Positions 10,871 through 22,170 of a stretch of 64,000 nt of DNA are shown here, piece after piece. Origin of the DNA: Cinnamomum chago. Lineage: Eukaryota; Streptophyta; Magnoliopsida; Laurales; Lauraceae. The first letter of the stretch is position 1. The number at the start of each line of letters is the position of its first letter. The notes beneath the pieces are model-generated. The model worked only from the letters and a program-made list of their open reading frames with translations. It ran no database searches and was not told the origin of the DNA. The stretch is taken from the NCBI GenBank assembly GCA_038049695.1, contig CP142456.1:24787001-24851000 (forward strand). Reading direction: 5' to 3'. A program made the translations under genes and the position numbers.

Positions 10871-12530
10871 CTGCAATGGAAGAAAAAGAAAGAAAATCAA
10901 TCACCAAAATGACAAAATTTTGCTAAAAAAAAAAATCCTAGCGAAATTTTGGCATGGCTCCGGGGCAATTCCGAAGAAAAGCGAAACACCTCGAAAAAGG
11001 ATTGGAAGCCTGAAGATGAGTTCAACATCACCACGAGCTCATAATCAACGAAGGATTCTCAAAGAAAGCTTGAACTCAAACTTGCCGCGAGATCAAGTTA
11101 GTCTTTTCAAATCTCCGCAAGATCGGAAAAGAGCTCAACATTGCTGCGAGCTTCAAATTCCAGAACTTGCAAAGCTCCTCAAAATCCCGCAAGACTAGGA
11201 AAGAGCTCAACATTGCTGCGAGCTTCAAATCCCAAGACTTGCAAAAGATTTTCAGGTGTGCATCATCATGCTCCCAATCCAATTTACAAAAATCATGCAT
11301 AAAAAAAAAATCATCATGCATTAGACGCTAGGAAAACTTTGACAAAAAGTTTGACCAATTCCAACCCAACTTGGTCAAAACCAATCAAACTTTGTCTAAG
11401 TCAAAATTCATGTTGGCTTAACCTAGAGACTCTAACTTTCTATCTTGATGCATAAAAAAAAAGTATGTGCATGAACATCTTGGATTACATAAACCTCATT
11501 ATCATGGTGAGCAAAAAAAAAAAAAAAAGAGAGAGAGAGAAAACCTCATTCAAAAAACAATTTTCTGGGCTGGCCCGTGGCCCACAAGCCACGTGGCTAT
11601 ACGGTCCAGGCCGTACAACAGCAAAAAAAAAAAGAGAAAAAAAAGGGAAAAAAAAGAGAAGAAAAAGAAATGTGTGAAAAAAAAGAGGGGAAACATGTGA
11701 AAAAAAAAGAAGAAAAGAAGAAAAAGAAAAAAAGAAAAAAAAAAGAGAAAAGAAACTTTTTTCTACTTTTACATGCAATTTCTTGTTGAGAAAGAAAAAC
11801 TCACTTGAAGCCATGGAGAAGAAGAAGAAGAACTTGAAGATCTTTGAAGACTTTTGCAAAAAGAAAGCAATAGGAGCAAGAGATCCCACCTCCCTTGCTT
11901 TTATAGAAGAGAGCAAACCAAAAGAGGAAAGAGGAGAAAAGTAAGGAGGTAAGTGCTAAAAATTGGCAACCTTCCCAAAAGAAAAGGAAACTTGGGATAT
12001 TCTCTCCCAAAACAAAGATTCCTTGAGAAATTCTCTCCAAAAAGAAAGGGAATGATAGATATTCTCTCCCAAAGAAAGATATTTTGAGAGAATCTATCCC
12101 AAAATCAAGGAAACTTGAGAAAATCTCTCAAAGTAAGGATATTTTTAGATATTCTCCACCCAAAGGAGATATTTTTAGATATTCTCTACAAAAATGACAC
12201 CATATGAGATCTAAGCCATCTTTCAAAGCTTAAGGTCCCATGGGTTAGCCCATATGAGCCAGGTTTGACCACCTAGGCACTAAAAGTGGCTTTTAGTCAA
12301 AATTCCTCTTACTAAGAGCATACAAAAAAAATGGTTCCATGCCTCTTTTGAGTTGATTGGACCATACAAAAATTCCAAGACTCATGAGTTTCCAAAACTC
12401 CAAACCATCCCACCTCATGACCAAATTAAGCCAAAATCTTGAAATTGACATTCCACAAAAGCCCAAACCACTCCAATGGACCCAAAATTGTCCCAAAGAG
12501 TGAACCAAAAAACCAAACCATGGTCCCCTA
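10871..12530 (+). other. X1 non-coding 3' region
   Basis: No gene seen. Holds a near-repeat of about 110 bp around 11080-11240 (GAGCTCAACATTGCTGCGAG occurs twice), a purine-rich A/G tract at about 11505-11760 that explains the long Phe/Lys-rich ORFs, the segment 11760-11880 shared with 54561-54680, and short direct repeats of GATATTCTCTCC type at 12000-12190. Confidence 0.6.
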
Positions 12531-12790
12531 ACTCGCCACATATAGCCTGTTAGGTCACAAGACCAAAACCAAAAAATCAAATCCCGACCCCCTAACTTGC
12601 CACATACAGCTTGTTAGGTCACAAGGTCAAAACCAAAACCAAAAACCTGACCCCCTAACCTGCCACATACAACTTGTTAGGTCACAAGGTCAAAATCAAA
12701 ACCAAAACCAAAAACCTGCCCCCTAACCTGCCACATACAGCTTGTTAGGTCACAAGGTCAAAATCAAAACCAAAAAACCAAAACCAAATC
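12531..12790 (+). repeat. X1 tandem repeat, 4 units of about 61-66 bp
   Basis: Units start near 12531, 12592, 12653 and 12719 and share CCCCTAAC, GCCACATACA and TTGTTAGGTCACAAGG. The same array, reverse complemented and also about four units, is in the second X copy at 47815-48035, so the array is an old part of the family's 3' UTR. Confidence 0.85.
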
Positions 12791-12983
12791 CAAATCCAAA
12801 TGTCATTCTCAAAATCTTGCCTTGAGATGGTACGTGATCCCTCTCACTACCATAAAATCCTCTGGAAGCTCAAAGGGCTACTCCATCAAAAAAAAATGCT
12901 CAAAGACTCTTGGTCAAGTCAGAAGCTCTTCTTCAAGATTCTCTTCGAGGCACATCGACTGCAAAAGCTATATCGTCACTGTA

Positions 12984-12998
12984 CCTCGAGGGGGCATT
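12984..12998 (+). other. X1 polypurine tract
   Basis: CTCGAGGGGGCATT directly before the LTR start TGTTGACACC at 12999. The reverse-oriented copy at 47552-47570 keeps the same order. Confidence 0.75.
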
Positions 12999-13139
12999 TG
13001 TTGACACCAAAAACGTCACTTTGCCTCTTCACACCAAAAGCTATATGGAACCGCATCCTACGAAAAATAGGCAGGCGCCACTTCAAGCATCAGATCTTGT
13101 CAGAATCAAACAAAAACTGCAAGGTCATTCAAAACAGCC

Positions 13140-14110
13140 AAAAGAGAGGTACACATGAAGTTTCGGGCCATTCCAACATCATTTGGCCAAGCTTCACTTC
13201 TCCAACAGCTAAGCAGCAGCTCCCGGCGGCGACAGTGTCGAAGACCCCAAATCTTCGATCAGAGCCTACGGATGGTCTCAAAACACCTCCGAAAGGCTAC
13301 ATGTCAAGTTTCAAGTCAAACCGACACCGTTTGACCCTCCATCAACTCTCGAGCAGCAAAATCAAGCCCTTAGCTAGCGAGAACTACCGAGGTCGTCACT
13401 CATCAAACAGATCACATAGGCGGCTTCTGCATACCTCAAAAGGGCTGCGCATCAAATTTCAGGTCATTCTGACAACGTTTGACCCACTTTCGATGCTCGG
13501 GAACAAAATCAAACCCTACCGGCGGCGGAGCACCCCGGGACCATGGCACCCAATTCGGAGCTTGTGGATCATCTCAAAATGACTCCAGTAGGCTCCCCAT
13601 CAAATTTCAGGTCAATCGGACATCGTTTGACCGAAAGTCAAAGCTTGGCATTTCCCTCGCGGTGAAATAAAGGCAAGCGTTTTCATGACTCCAAATGGCT
13701 TCAACACTCAAACGAAAGCCTATGGTTGGTCTTATCTACTGATGGGAGAGTCACACGTCGAATTTCAGGTCAATCGGACATCGTTTGACCAGAAGTCAAA
13801 GCTCGGCATTTCCCTCGCGTGAAATAAAGGCAAGCATTTGCATGACTCCAAATGGGTTCAAAACTCAAATGAAAGCCTATGGTTGGTCCTATCTACTGAT
13901 GAGGAAGCTACCCATCAAATTTCAGGTCAATCGGACATCGTTTGACCGAAAGTCAAAGCTCGACATTTTCCTCGCAGTGAAATCAAAATCAAGCGTTTGC
14001 GGGACCCAAAACGGCTTCAAAACCTGAACAAAAGCCTATGGTTGGCCTCGTCTACTGCTCAAGAAGCTACACGTCGAATTTCAGGTCATTCCGACATCGT
14101 TTGACCTAGT
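13140..14110 (+). repeat. X LTR tandem array, 7 units, period 148 then 158 bp
   Basis: The core TTTGACC (first unit TTTGGCC) recurs at 13182, 13330, 13478, 13626, 13784, 13941 and 14100. Spacings are 148, 148, 148, 158, 157 and 159. Each unit contains CAAATTTCAGGTCA and ATCGTTTGACC. The minus-strand LTR at 36327-38683 has four units with spacings of 157, 147 and 147. Confidence 0.88.
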
Positions 14111-14326
14111 TTCGACGCTTGACAAAAAAATCGGCAGTTCTCCACAGCAAAGTCTTCGGCTTTTCAGAAAATGGGAAACTTTGCGATCCGATTTGCATGG
14201 CTTCTCGTCAGGTTTTCTTGAGGGAAATCCAGCCAATAAATGAGAGGAAACTCCAAGAAAAATGCAGGAGAAAACAGAAGCGAAAACGGACGAAAAACGG
14301 CGAAGAAAAGGCGACCGGAAGACGGC

Positions 14327-14382
14327 CGACCATGGGGCACAAACCCCATGGTCGCCGGCCCCATGGTCGCCGGCGACCATGG
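14327..14382. repeat. X1 LTR perfect palindromes
   Basis: Two adjacent structures: an inverted repeat with 11-bp arms (14327-14337 and 14344-14354, 6-base loop) built on GACCATGGGG, and a perfect 22-bp palindrome at 14361-14382 centred on GCCGGC with CCATGG at both ends. They lie about 700 bp upstream of the TATA box. Confidence 0.85.
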
Positions 14383-15076
14383 AAGTCCGGGCCGCCGGAC
14401 CTCACCCAAAAACCCCGTTTTTCGGGTACTTTTCGCGTTTCGAATTGATTGGCCCCTATGATTTTTCCAAAATCTGATTTTTTGTGCATGATATCCGTCA
14501 ATCTTCATCAACATCACGGATCCATCACTGGAATCATTAGATCATCATCGGACGCCTCAAGATCGTCAAACGGCTAACCAAGAAAGCACACTTTCTGCCC
14601 GCCCGATCGCGAAATCGACTGGACAGATGTTGCTGGCCCACTGACATCAACCAATGTCTGAAATTGGATCACCATCCGACATCAAATGGTATGTGGGTCC
14701 ATTGGTGATCATCGCAAGAAGAATCCCAAAGGATGCGGCATGGCCCGCGACTCTTCAAGCGCTCAGGCAATCAATTAATGAAGTTGAATGACCCGTTTAT
14801 GGCAAGTTAGTGCGGTCATTAACTCATTATTTTGAACGGCCCAATCAGAAGCAAGCAAATGGGAGTTACAAGTCCAAGTAATCATGACATTAAAATCATG
14901 AAACTCCCATCATCATGAAGATTAAAGGCGATTAAATGCCCATCACTCTCCATCGGACAATCAAATTCAAGGAAAAAGGAGTTACAAAACAAGTAAATAA
15001 AAACTTGTAACTCCTCCCATCATGAGCATTAATACCATAAATGCTCATAAACTCTCCTAAATGGCTACCAAAGGCC

Positions 15077-15084
15077 TATAAATA
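15077..15084 (+). promoter_or_regulatory. X1 LTR TATA box
   Basis: TATAAATA followed by GGAGGG about 130 bp before a stable G/C hairpin. The equivalent position in the minus-strand LTR reads TATAAAAG (37165-37158), so the element is kept in both copies. Confidence 0.7.
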
Positions 15085-15211
15085 GGAGGGTCATTCCAAG
15101 GGAAAGGGAGCCAGAGAAAAAATCGCCACAAAATCATTCAAAAATCCTCGGAGAAATCTCTACAACTCTGCTCCTTCAAGAAAACTCTGCAGCAACCAAC
15201 ACTACAAGGTG

Positions 15212-15245
15212 ATCAAAGCCCCTTGGGGGGCCACCCCCCCCAAGG
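15212..15245 (+). other. X1 leader hairpin of opposed G and C runs
   Basis: CCTTGGGGGG, a short GCC-A spacer, then CCCCCCCC and AAGG can fold into a very stable stem shortly downstream of the predicted transcription start. The reverse-oriented LTR conserves it at about 36961-36990. A role in packaging, pausing or termination is only a guess. Confidence 0.55.
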
Positions 15246-15849
15246 CCACCTCTCCTTCTATCCAACATGGCTAGATGCGGCTTTTCAGCCCGTCTACTCA
15301 GCTTTTTACCGAATATAGGACCTTATCTTGGTCCTTATCCTCTAAAAATCTGAGGTTGGAGCCAAGCCAAGAAATCAAGCATCAAAGTTCTCATCTGAAG
15401 GACGATGGCGGAGTCCATACATGACTCGCGACTGTCGATCTGAACGGGTCCCCCACAATCGCATGAGAAGTTAGATTCCATTTCTTTCTTTTCTATTGTA
15501 TTGTATTTTTTCTTAAAGAGACACAAAATTCACATTTCTTGTCTTTTCATTATTGATGAGATTTGTAAACCGCCTTTCACGGCAAAATCGCCTTTCACGG
15601 CACCAAAATCGCCTTTCACGGCAAACAAAGAAAATCGCCTCTCACGGCATTCAAAACAAACTTGTCTCTTTTCTTTAAAATATGTGTGCAATGGAAAGTT
15701 AGGAAAAAGTTTGATTTCCTTTCTACTTGTGAAGGTGAATCTCCGGATCACTACTCTAAATTCCAAGTAGAAAAGAAAATCTGGCATACCCACAAAAATG
15801 TTGATACCCGCCTTTCTTTCTTCCCTCTCCCTCCTTCCGGACCCCGACA

Positions 15850-16189
15850 GACCCGGGGCGGATGGCAGCGGAGGAGGAACGAAGGGGCGCGGTCCATCAG
15901 TATCCCCAATGATTTGCCTCATATATTTAAGAAACCAAAGCTAATTGGGAGTCGTACATTATTTGGTATGAGACACATAGATGATAATGAATGATGGGGA
16001 TCATGTATAGTTAGTCTTAATCCTAATTTTGACCAACTTTGATCCGCACCAATCTAGGAGGTATTCGCACTCCCCAAGGATGCATACCCTAAGGGATTAG
16101 GATTCCAATGTATTCTTAATTTAGTGGTTATGAGGATTCCCACATAAATTTGGTAGAATACTAAACCCTAATGTCATTTATATTCCTTG
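15850..16189. other. Unassigned spacer between X1 LTR and copia C1
   Basis: About 340 bases, AT-rich after a GC-rich start (GGGGCGGATGGCAGCGG). No ORF of note and no repeat partner seen in the window. It may be the 5' leader of C1 or flanking DNA. Confidence 0.4.
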
Positions 16190-19100
16190 ATTGAATGTAT
16201 GGTTATGTGCTACAGTTTTTTCAAGCATGAATTTGAACACTTTCAATCCACTTGCAACCATCTTCCACCAGAATAAGTTGGTAGGATCCAACAATGTTGA
16301 CTGAAAACGAAACCTGGATATTGTCATGATTGCTTCAGGATATAAGTATGTTCTTACCAAGGCCCCCCGCCTCCCCTGATGAGCTCGGGCCAGATGCATC
16401 ACAAGAAGAAAAGGACCATTACATCAAATGGGCCAAAGAGGATGAGATCACCAGATGTTACATAGAGGCCTCCATGTCTAGTGTTTTACAACACCAACAT
16501 CAATCCTATAAGACTGGATATGATATTATATCAAACTTAAAGGAGATATTTGCCAGCTTTTTTCAACAATTTTAAGGTCAATTATAATATGAATAAGATG
16601 AATATAACTTTAGCTGAGCTGTCTAACCAACTGGTAGCGACTGAGGGGATTATGAAGAATAAGCCAACTGCCCAGATGACAGAAAAGTCAATTTCTAAGT
16701 CCAAGCCGAAAAGTAAAAGATGGAAACGCAAGAAGAAATCAGTTCTGAAGGGTCCTAAGGTGGAGAATGGTCCTAGTGGTGGTATGGCCAAGGCTAAGGG
16801 CTTAGGAACAAAAGGAAAGTGTTTCTATTGTGGTATGACAGGACATTGGAAAAGGAATTGTCCAGATTATCTGTCTAAGAAAAAGACCTCAGGTATGATT
16901 GAGTAACTTTTTTCTGAAGTTAGTTTTGCAACTGGTACATCAGAATCCCAGTGTGTTGACTCTGGTGCAACTAATCACATCTATAATTCGTTGCAGGAGT
17001 TCCGGGAAACAAAGAGGCTTAGTGGCGGAGAAATCATTGTTAACTTGGGATCGGATGCTAAGGCAAAGGCGATTTCAATGGGAGTTATTACTTTATGTTT
17101 TTCATATAATAAATTGATTTTGTCAGACACTCTATATGAACCTTCTTTAAGACGGAATTTAATTTTGGTTTATAGTTTGGTGAATAAAAGTTATTCTGTT
17201 ACTTTTGGTACTGAAGTTGTTATAAAGAGGATCGGTGCTTTTATATGTTCTAGCAAGGTAACCAATGAACTTTTTTGGTTAACTCCCAGAATGTATGAGA
17301 TACATGATACCGAAACAATTAATAGGCCATCATTAAAGAGAAAGTCACCTTCATCTAATCCAATATAACTTTGACACCTGAGGCTAGGTCATACAAACCT
17401 AAACAGGATTGATAGGCTAGTGAAAGATGGTATCTTACCTTCATTGGTGGTAGAACCAATGCCTATCTGCGAGTCCTATCTGGAAGGCAAAATGACCAAA
17501 ATACCATTTTCATCCAAGGGCAATAGGGCAAAAGATTTATTGGAATTAGTGCATACTGATGTGTGTGGATCCCTAAATGTCAGAGCCAGAGGAGGATATG
17601 AGTACTTCATCACTTTCACAGATGATTGCTCTAGATATGGATACATACATATACCTTATGCCCCGCAAGTCCGAGGCTTTTGAAAAGTTCAAAGAGTTTC
17701 GAGCGGAAGCGGAAAAACAATTAGGTAAAAGTATCAAGACTCTTTGATTAGATCGATGAGAGGAATATCTCTCTGCTGAATTTATGAAATACTTATCAGA
17801 GAATGAGATTCTATCCCAGTAATTTGCTCCTGGTATGCCTCAACAGAATAGAGTAACAGAAAGAAGGAACCAGACTCTTTTAGATATGATCAAGTCTAAG
17901 CTGATTTTTCAAGATTACCTATATCCTTTTGGGAATATGCCTTGGATACTGCAATGTACACACTAAATCTCGTACCATCTAAGTCTGTACCTAAGACTTC
18001 CCGGGAGTTATGGTTCAAGCGAAGGCCTAGTCTACAACATTTACACATTTGGGGTTGTCCGACACACGTGCTGAAGGTTAAGACGAATAAGCTAGAATCA
18101 AAGTCGGAAGTATGTACGTTTATAAGATATCCTAAAGGAACTAAAGGTTAGTTATTATATAATCACAGAGAGCAAAAAGTGCTTGTCAGCACCAATGCAG
18201 TTTTTCTAGAGGAAGATTATATGATTGACCGGAAATCTTTAGAAAAGGTGATCTTAGAAGAGATTTAAGAGCAATCAATTCCAAATCCAAGTATGACCGA
18301 ACTTGAGGAAAATCTGCTCTTACCTGACCCAGTAGTTACACCAGTGTCTCGTCGTAGTGGGAGAATCGTCAGACCCCTGATAGGTTCTCATTCTTGGGAC
18401 AGTCTTACGAGGCAGTCTCGAAAGAACCAGAGTAAGATCTTTATAAGTATGATGAAGCAATCAATGACATAGATTCGGGACGTTCATAAGATGCTATGAA
18501 AGGTGAGATGGAGTCTATGTACTCCAATCATGTCTGGACACTTGTGGACTTGCCTGCCAATATTAAACCTATCGGGTGCAAGTGGGTCTACAAGAGAAAA
18601 AGAGAACCAGATGGAAGAGTGGAGACCTTTAATGCCAGGTTTGTTGCGAAAGGGAATACTCAGAAAGAGGGTATTAATTATGAGGAAACCTTCTCACCGG
18701 TAGCCCTGCTCGAGTCCATCCGGATACTCTTATCCATTGTGGCTCATCTCGATTACGAGATTTTGCAAATGGATGTCAAGACAACATTGGTCAACGGCCA
18801 TCCTGAGGAAGACATCTATATGATGCATGATGCAGCCAGAAGGTTTTGTAGCTAAAAACCAAGAGCAAGGAGTTTGCAAGCTGCAGAAGTCCATTTATGG
18901 ATTGAAGCAGGAATCCCGAGGCTAGAACATTCGTTTTGACTAGGCAATCAAGTCATTTGGCTTTTGTCAGAATTCGGATGAGTCATGTGTGTACTTAAAA
19001 AGTGATGGAGGCAATGTAGTTTTTCTGATTTTATATGTAGATGATATCTTTCTCCTCGGGAGAGATATATGAATGTTGTCAATGGTAAAAGTTTGGTTGG

Positions 19101-19717
19101 CTAAGACTCTTGATATGAAGGACTTGGGAGAAGCTAGCTACATCCTAGGGATCAAACTCCATAAAGACCAAAAGAATAGGATGATTGGCTTATCCCAAGC
19201 TATGTACATAGATAAGGTGTTGGTACGGTTTGCTATGCAGGACTCTAAGAAAGGCATCACACCTTTTAAGCATAGAGTGCACTTTTCCAAGGATTAGTGT
19301 CTTAAGACACCTAAGGAAAAGGAGCAGATGAGGTCAATACCATACACTTCGGCTGCTGGTAGCTTCATGTACGCTATACTATGTACTAGACCGGATATAT
19401 GTCACGTAGTGGGGCCTAGTCAACAGATATCAGTCTAACCCAGGTCCCGACCATTGGATTGTTGTAAAATGTATTCTAAAATACTTGAGAAGGACAAGAG
19501 ATTACATGTTGATTTACCGCAGTGATGATTTGATTCCAGTCAGATACACAGATTCTCACTTCATGTCAGATAAGGATTCCAGGAAATCCACCTCTGTTAT
19601 GTGTTTATGCTTGGCGGCGGAGCTATCACCTGGAGGAGTATTAAACAGGAATATACCACTGATTCCACGTCGGAGGTTGAATATGTAGCGGCTTGTGAAA
19701 CAACAAAGTGAAAGTCC
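16190..19717 (+). pseudogene. C1: decayed Ty1/copia gag-pol, no LTRs
   Basis: Copia order on the plus strand: gag (about 16230-16790), CCHC zinc knuckle (CFYCGMTGHWKRNC, 16820-16861), protease (CVDSGATNH near 16955), integrase (HTDVCG near 17550, FITFTDD near 17610), RT (KPIGCKWVYKRK near 18570, QMDVKT near 18765, YVDD at 19034-19045), RNase H (SDKDSRKST near 19567) to 19710. Many stops and frameshifts. Relative to C2, about 190 bp of gag is missing after 16553. It is cut on the right by the Sirevirus-like LTR before the end of RNase H. Sub-lineage not determined. Confidence 0.88.
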
Positions 19718-19973
19718 TGGGATCCTAACCCTAGAGGGGGGGGTGAATAGGGTGTGCTACAAATATGACCAATTTAGACCAATTTTAATTTCTTAACATA
19801 AACTAGTCACAAGTGATGATTAATCAAACAAGATGTGGAAGCTAATATAAACAATCACCACTTGCATACACCACAACACAAAGGTTTATAGTGGTTCGGC
19901 CTCAATGCCTACATCCACTACCGGCTTGTGATCCAATCACCCCACCGGATTTCCACTATCTATGCTTTTCAAT

Positions 19974-20205
19974 AGGCTAAGCAATAACCTTTACAATGTT
20001 GTTTTTCTAGGCTTAACAACAACCTTTACAAGATGCTTTTCTAGGCTAAGCAATAACCTTTACACAATGCTTTTATTAAGCTAAGCAATAACCTTTACAC
20101 AATGCTTTTATTAAGCTAAGCAATAACCTTTACACAATGCTTTTATTAGGCTAAGCAATAACCTTTACACAATGCTTTTATTAGGCTAAGCAATAACCTT
20201 TACAA
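19974..20205 (-). repeat. Z1 LTR 35-bp tandem repeat, about 7 units
   Basis: Unit core GGCTAAGCAATAACCTTTAC followed by ACAATGCTTTTATT. Units begin near 19974, 20009, 20043, 20078, 20113, 20148 and 20183. The middle four are almost identical, which indicates recent expansion; the outer ones have drifted. Lies toward the 3' end of the LTR, downstream of the promoter. Confidence 0.88.
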
Positions 20206-21036
20206 AAGAAAGATTTCTCTAAGAAGGTGTCTTCACAAAAGATCACTCTAAGAGATACAATTTAAGCTCAATGATGTTGCCTATTAAATAGGCTAATATG
20301 AAAGTGTAAATCAACTCACACAAACACTATATGAATGCAAATGTGTATGCTCATGATGTGTGTGTGTGATAACTTCAATCAAGTTTAAAAAGAAGGCTCA
20401 TTCAAATATATGCTCAAAGCATTTCAAAGTTTAAGGCACATAAAAGATTTGATTGAAGTTTAATGCAAATCACATGTATGAGAAACAACTTGTTAATGAC
20501 ATGAAAATCAAAGACTCACAAGTTGTATGAAAATGACTAACTTAGAACATGTGATGCATGTGCAATGTTGTTTTCAAAACCAAATTAATTTAACTAAAGT
20601 TTAAATGAATGAAAACAACAAATTGAGTTTCAACCAAGAAAATGAATCATGCTTAAAGAAATCAAAGATTTAGGCTAAGCATGATTAATGAAGATTTTAA
20701 ATCAAAACTCGGTTTGAAAACAAAGTGAAGAATCCAATCTTAATTAGATCAAAGATTAAGAGAAGAATGAATTCAACACATCATAGTTATCATGCTAAAA
20801 ATCATTTACCAATAATTAGAACAAAGCATATAACCTATGATTAAGAGAGGTAGAGCTTACTTAGAGATTTAACTTCATTAATCCAAGCTTTAGCTCTCCA
20901 AATGATCCTTTGGTCTCTCTTAGTTCATCCCCTTTATCTTGTCTCAATACACCTCAAAGAAGGCTTCAAAATCTCCAACTTTGACAAAGAAATGAACTTC
21001 ATTTTATAGCCCAAAACTGCCCAACGGCTAGTCCCC

Positions 21037-21196
21037 GGTCGACCCCATGACCCCCGGGTCGACCTGGCCTTCACAACGGTCATAAAACTGCCATTTCAGG
21101 AGCCAACGGCTCTTTACCAGGTCGACCTGGCCTTTAGTGTACCCGGTCGACCTGGCCCTACCCGGTCGACCTGGCACACTGCAGGCCCGGTCGACC
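21037..21196. repeat. Z1 LTR palindrome array (GGTCGACC)
   Basis: Six perfect GGTCGACC palindromes at 21037, 21057, 21120, 21145, 21164 and 21189, four of them as CCGGTCGACC or CCAGGTCGACCTGG variants. They lie just upstream of the TATA box (21008) in transcription direction. The same type of array sits at the matching place in Z2. Confidence 0.88.
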
Positions 21197-21590
21197 TGGC
21201 CTTTTGCGGGTCAGGCTTGGGACCAAAATTCCCAAAATTTTATATTTTCAAAGTATTTCTTGGTGGGGATTTTTGGGCCATTAAACCAAGCTTGAATACA
21301 TGTTTTAAATCATTCTAAGGGTTTTAAAACATGAAACATAAAGAGCCAAAAAAGATTCAAAACTTTTAAAACCAATGGCTAGCTTGATTTCTAAAACTTT
21401 CTTTTCTAAAACAAATGCATCCAAGATTAAAAACAAAACATGCATAAAACATGATTTCTAAAAGACTTAAAACCAATGCATGTGAAAATCAAGATTTCAA
21501 GATTTTCTAAATCAATGCAAGTGTGTAAATTCAAATGATGCTAATATGATAATGCATCCATCAAATTGCAATAACACAAAATCCCTAACA

Positions 21591-22170
21591 ATCTCCCCCT
21601 TTACAATTTGATGGCAACTTACTCATCATTGAATTAACACACCAAGTCTTCAGCTCCCCCTAAGCTGGACACGTCTTGAAATCTTCTTGGATGCTCCTTC
21701 TCTTAGCTTGGGCTCTTGGACTTTGTCTTCAATCTTCTTGATGCTTGGTGCTTGATCAATCTTCAAGCTTTCTCTTCATCTTCCTCTCTATGGCCAAGCA
21801 TATTCTTTAGCTCCAAGCTTTCTTTCTTCTAATAGCTCTCCCCCTTTGACCATGCCTCTCTCTCCCTTTGGCAAGATATGCAATCTCTCCCCCTGTAGAA
21901 GATCCTACAATATCTCCCCTTAGGAAGCTTGGACATTCTCTTCCCCTTTAGAGAACTTGAATGCTCTCTCCCCCTTTGACATTAAATTGCAAAGGTACCT
22001 ACACACATGAAATAAGGAAAATACCTTTAGTGGCACCTGTTAACAAACGAAATCGAAAATGAAATACATAACAGGTTATCATGTATGGAAGTAGTCTCTA
22101 AGGGTTCAAAGTCAATCCAAGGGTGAATTTGATCAAAAACTAATACTTCCTTACACTCCCCCTCAATCCA
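21591..22170 (-). other. Z1 repeated polypurine-tract motifs
   Basis: The true PPT is at 21591-21604 (plus ATCTCCCCCTTTA). Further CTCCCCCT copies occur at about 21837, 21888, 21968 and 22153. Multiple PPT-like copies before the 3' LTR are a described Sirevirus trait. Confidence 0.65.

Larger units (their letters stand above)
8977..15849 (+). mobile_element. X1: 3' part of a Tat-like Ty3/gypsy element
   Basis: Plus-strand remnant, cut on the left by T1. It contains a tandem-repeat UTR, a gene on the opposite strand, a further UTR, a PPT and a long LTR. Assignment to Tat is inferred. The UTR repeats (8977-9200) and the 11760-11880 segment are related, in reverse orientation, to the 3' region of the Tat element at 54557-59008. 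An antisense extra gene between pol and the 3' LTR is also a known Tat trait. The right limit is uncertain by about 50 bases. Confidence 0.7.
12999..15849 (+). repeat. X1 LTR, about 2.85 kb
   Basis: Starts TGTTGACACC. In order: 148/158-bp tandem array (13140-14110), GC-rich palindromes (14327-14382), a promoter with TATAAATA at 15077, a leader with a G-run/C-run hairpin at about 15212-15245, and short CGCCTTTCACGGC repeats at 15577-15650. The end is placed at a CCGACA near 15849 by analogy with the ...TCCAACA end of the minus-strand copy at 36327, and is uncertain. ORFs of 60-260 codons in here track the tandem repeats and are not credible genes. Confidence 0.72.
19718..21590 (-). repeat. Z1: Sirevirus-like LTR, 1873 bp
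   Basis: On the minus strand it starts TGTTAGGGATTTTGTG at 21590 and ends GGATCCCA at 19718 beside a G8 run (plus CTAGAGGGGGGGG). Adjacent PPT at 21591-21604 sets the orientation. Z2 (59009-60523) is the same family in opposite orientation. A TATA box TATAAAAT lies at 21008-21001. Sirevirus assignment is inferred from the PPT repeats and palindromes typical of that genus; no Sirevirus gene is present to confirm it. Confidence 0.72.

Noticed and set aside
11485-11916. 143-codon Phe-rich minus-strand ORF and Lys-rich plus-strand ORFs
   Set aside because: Product of the A/G-rich tract at 11505-11760.
12800-13582. 260-codon plus-strand ORF across the X PPT and LTR start
   Set aside because: It crosses the PPT and LTR boundary and its sequence follows the 148-bp repeat, not a protein.
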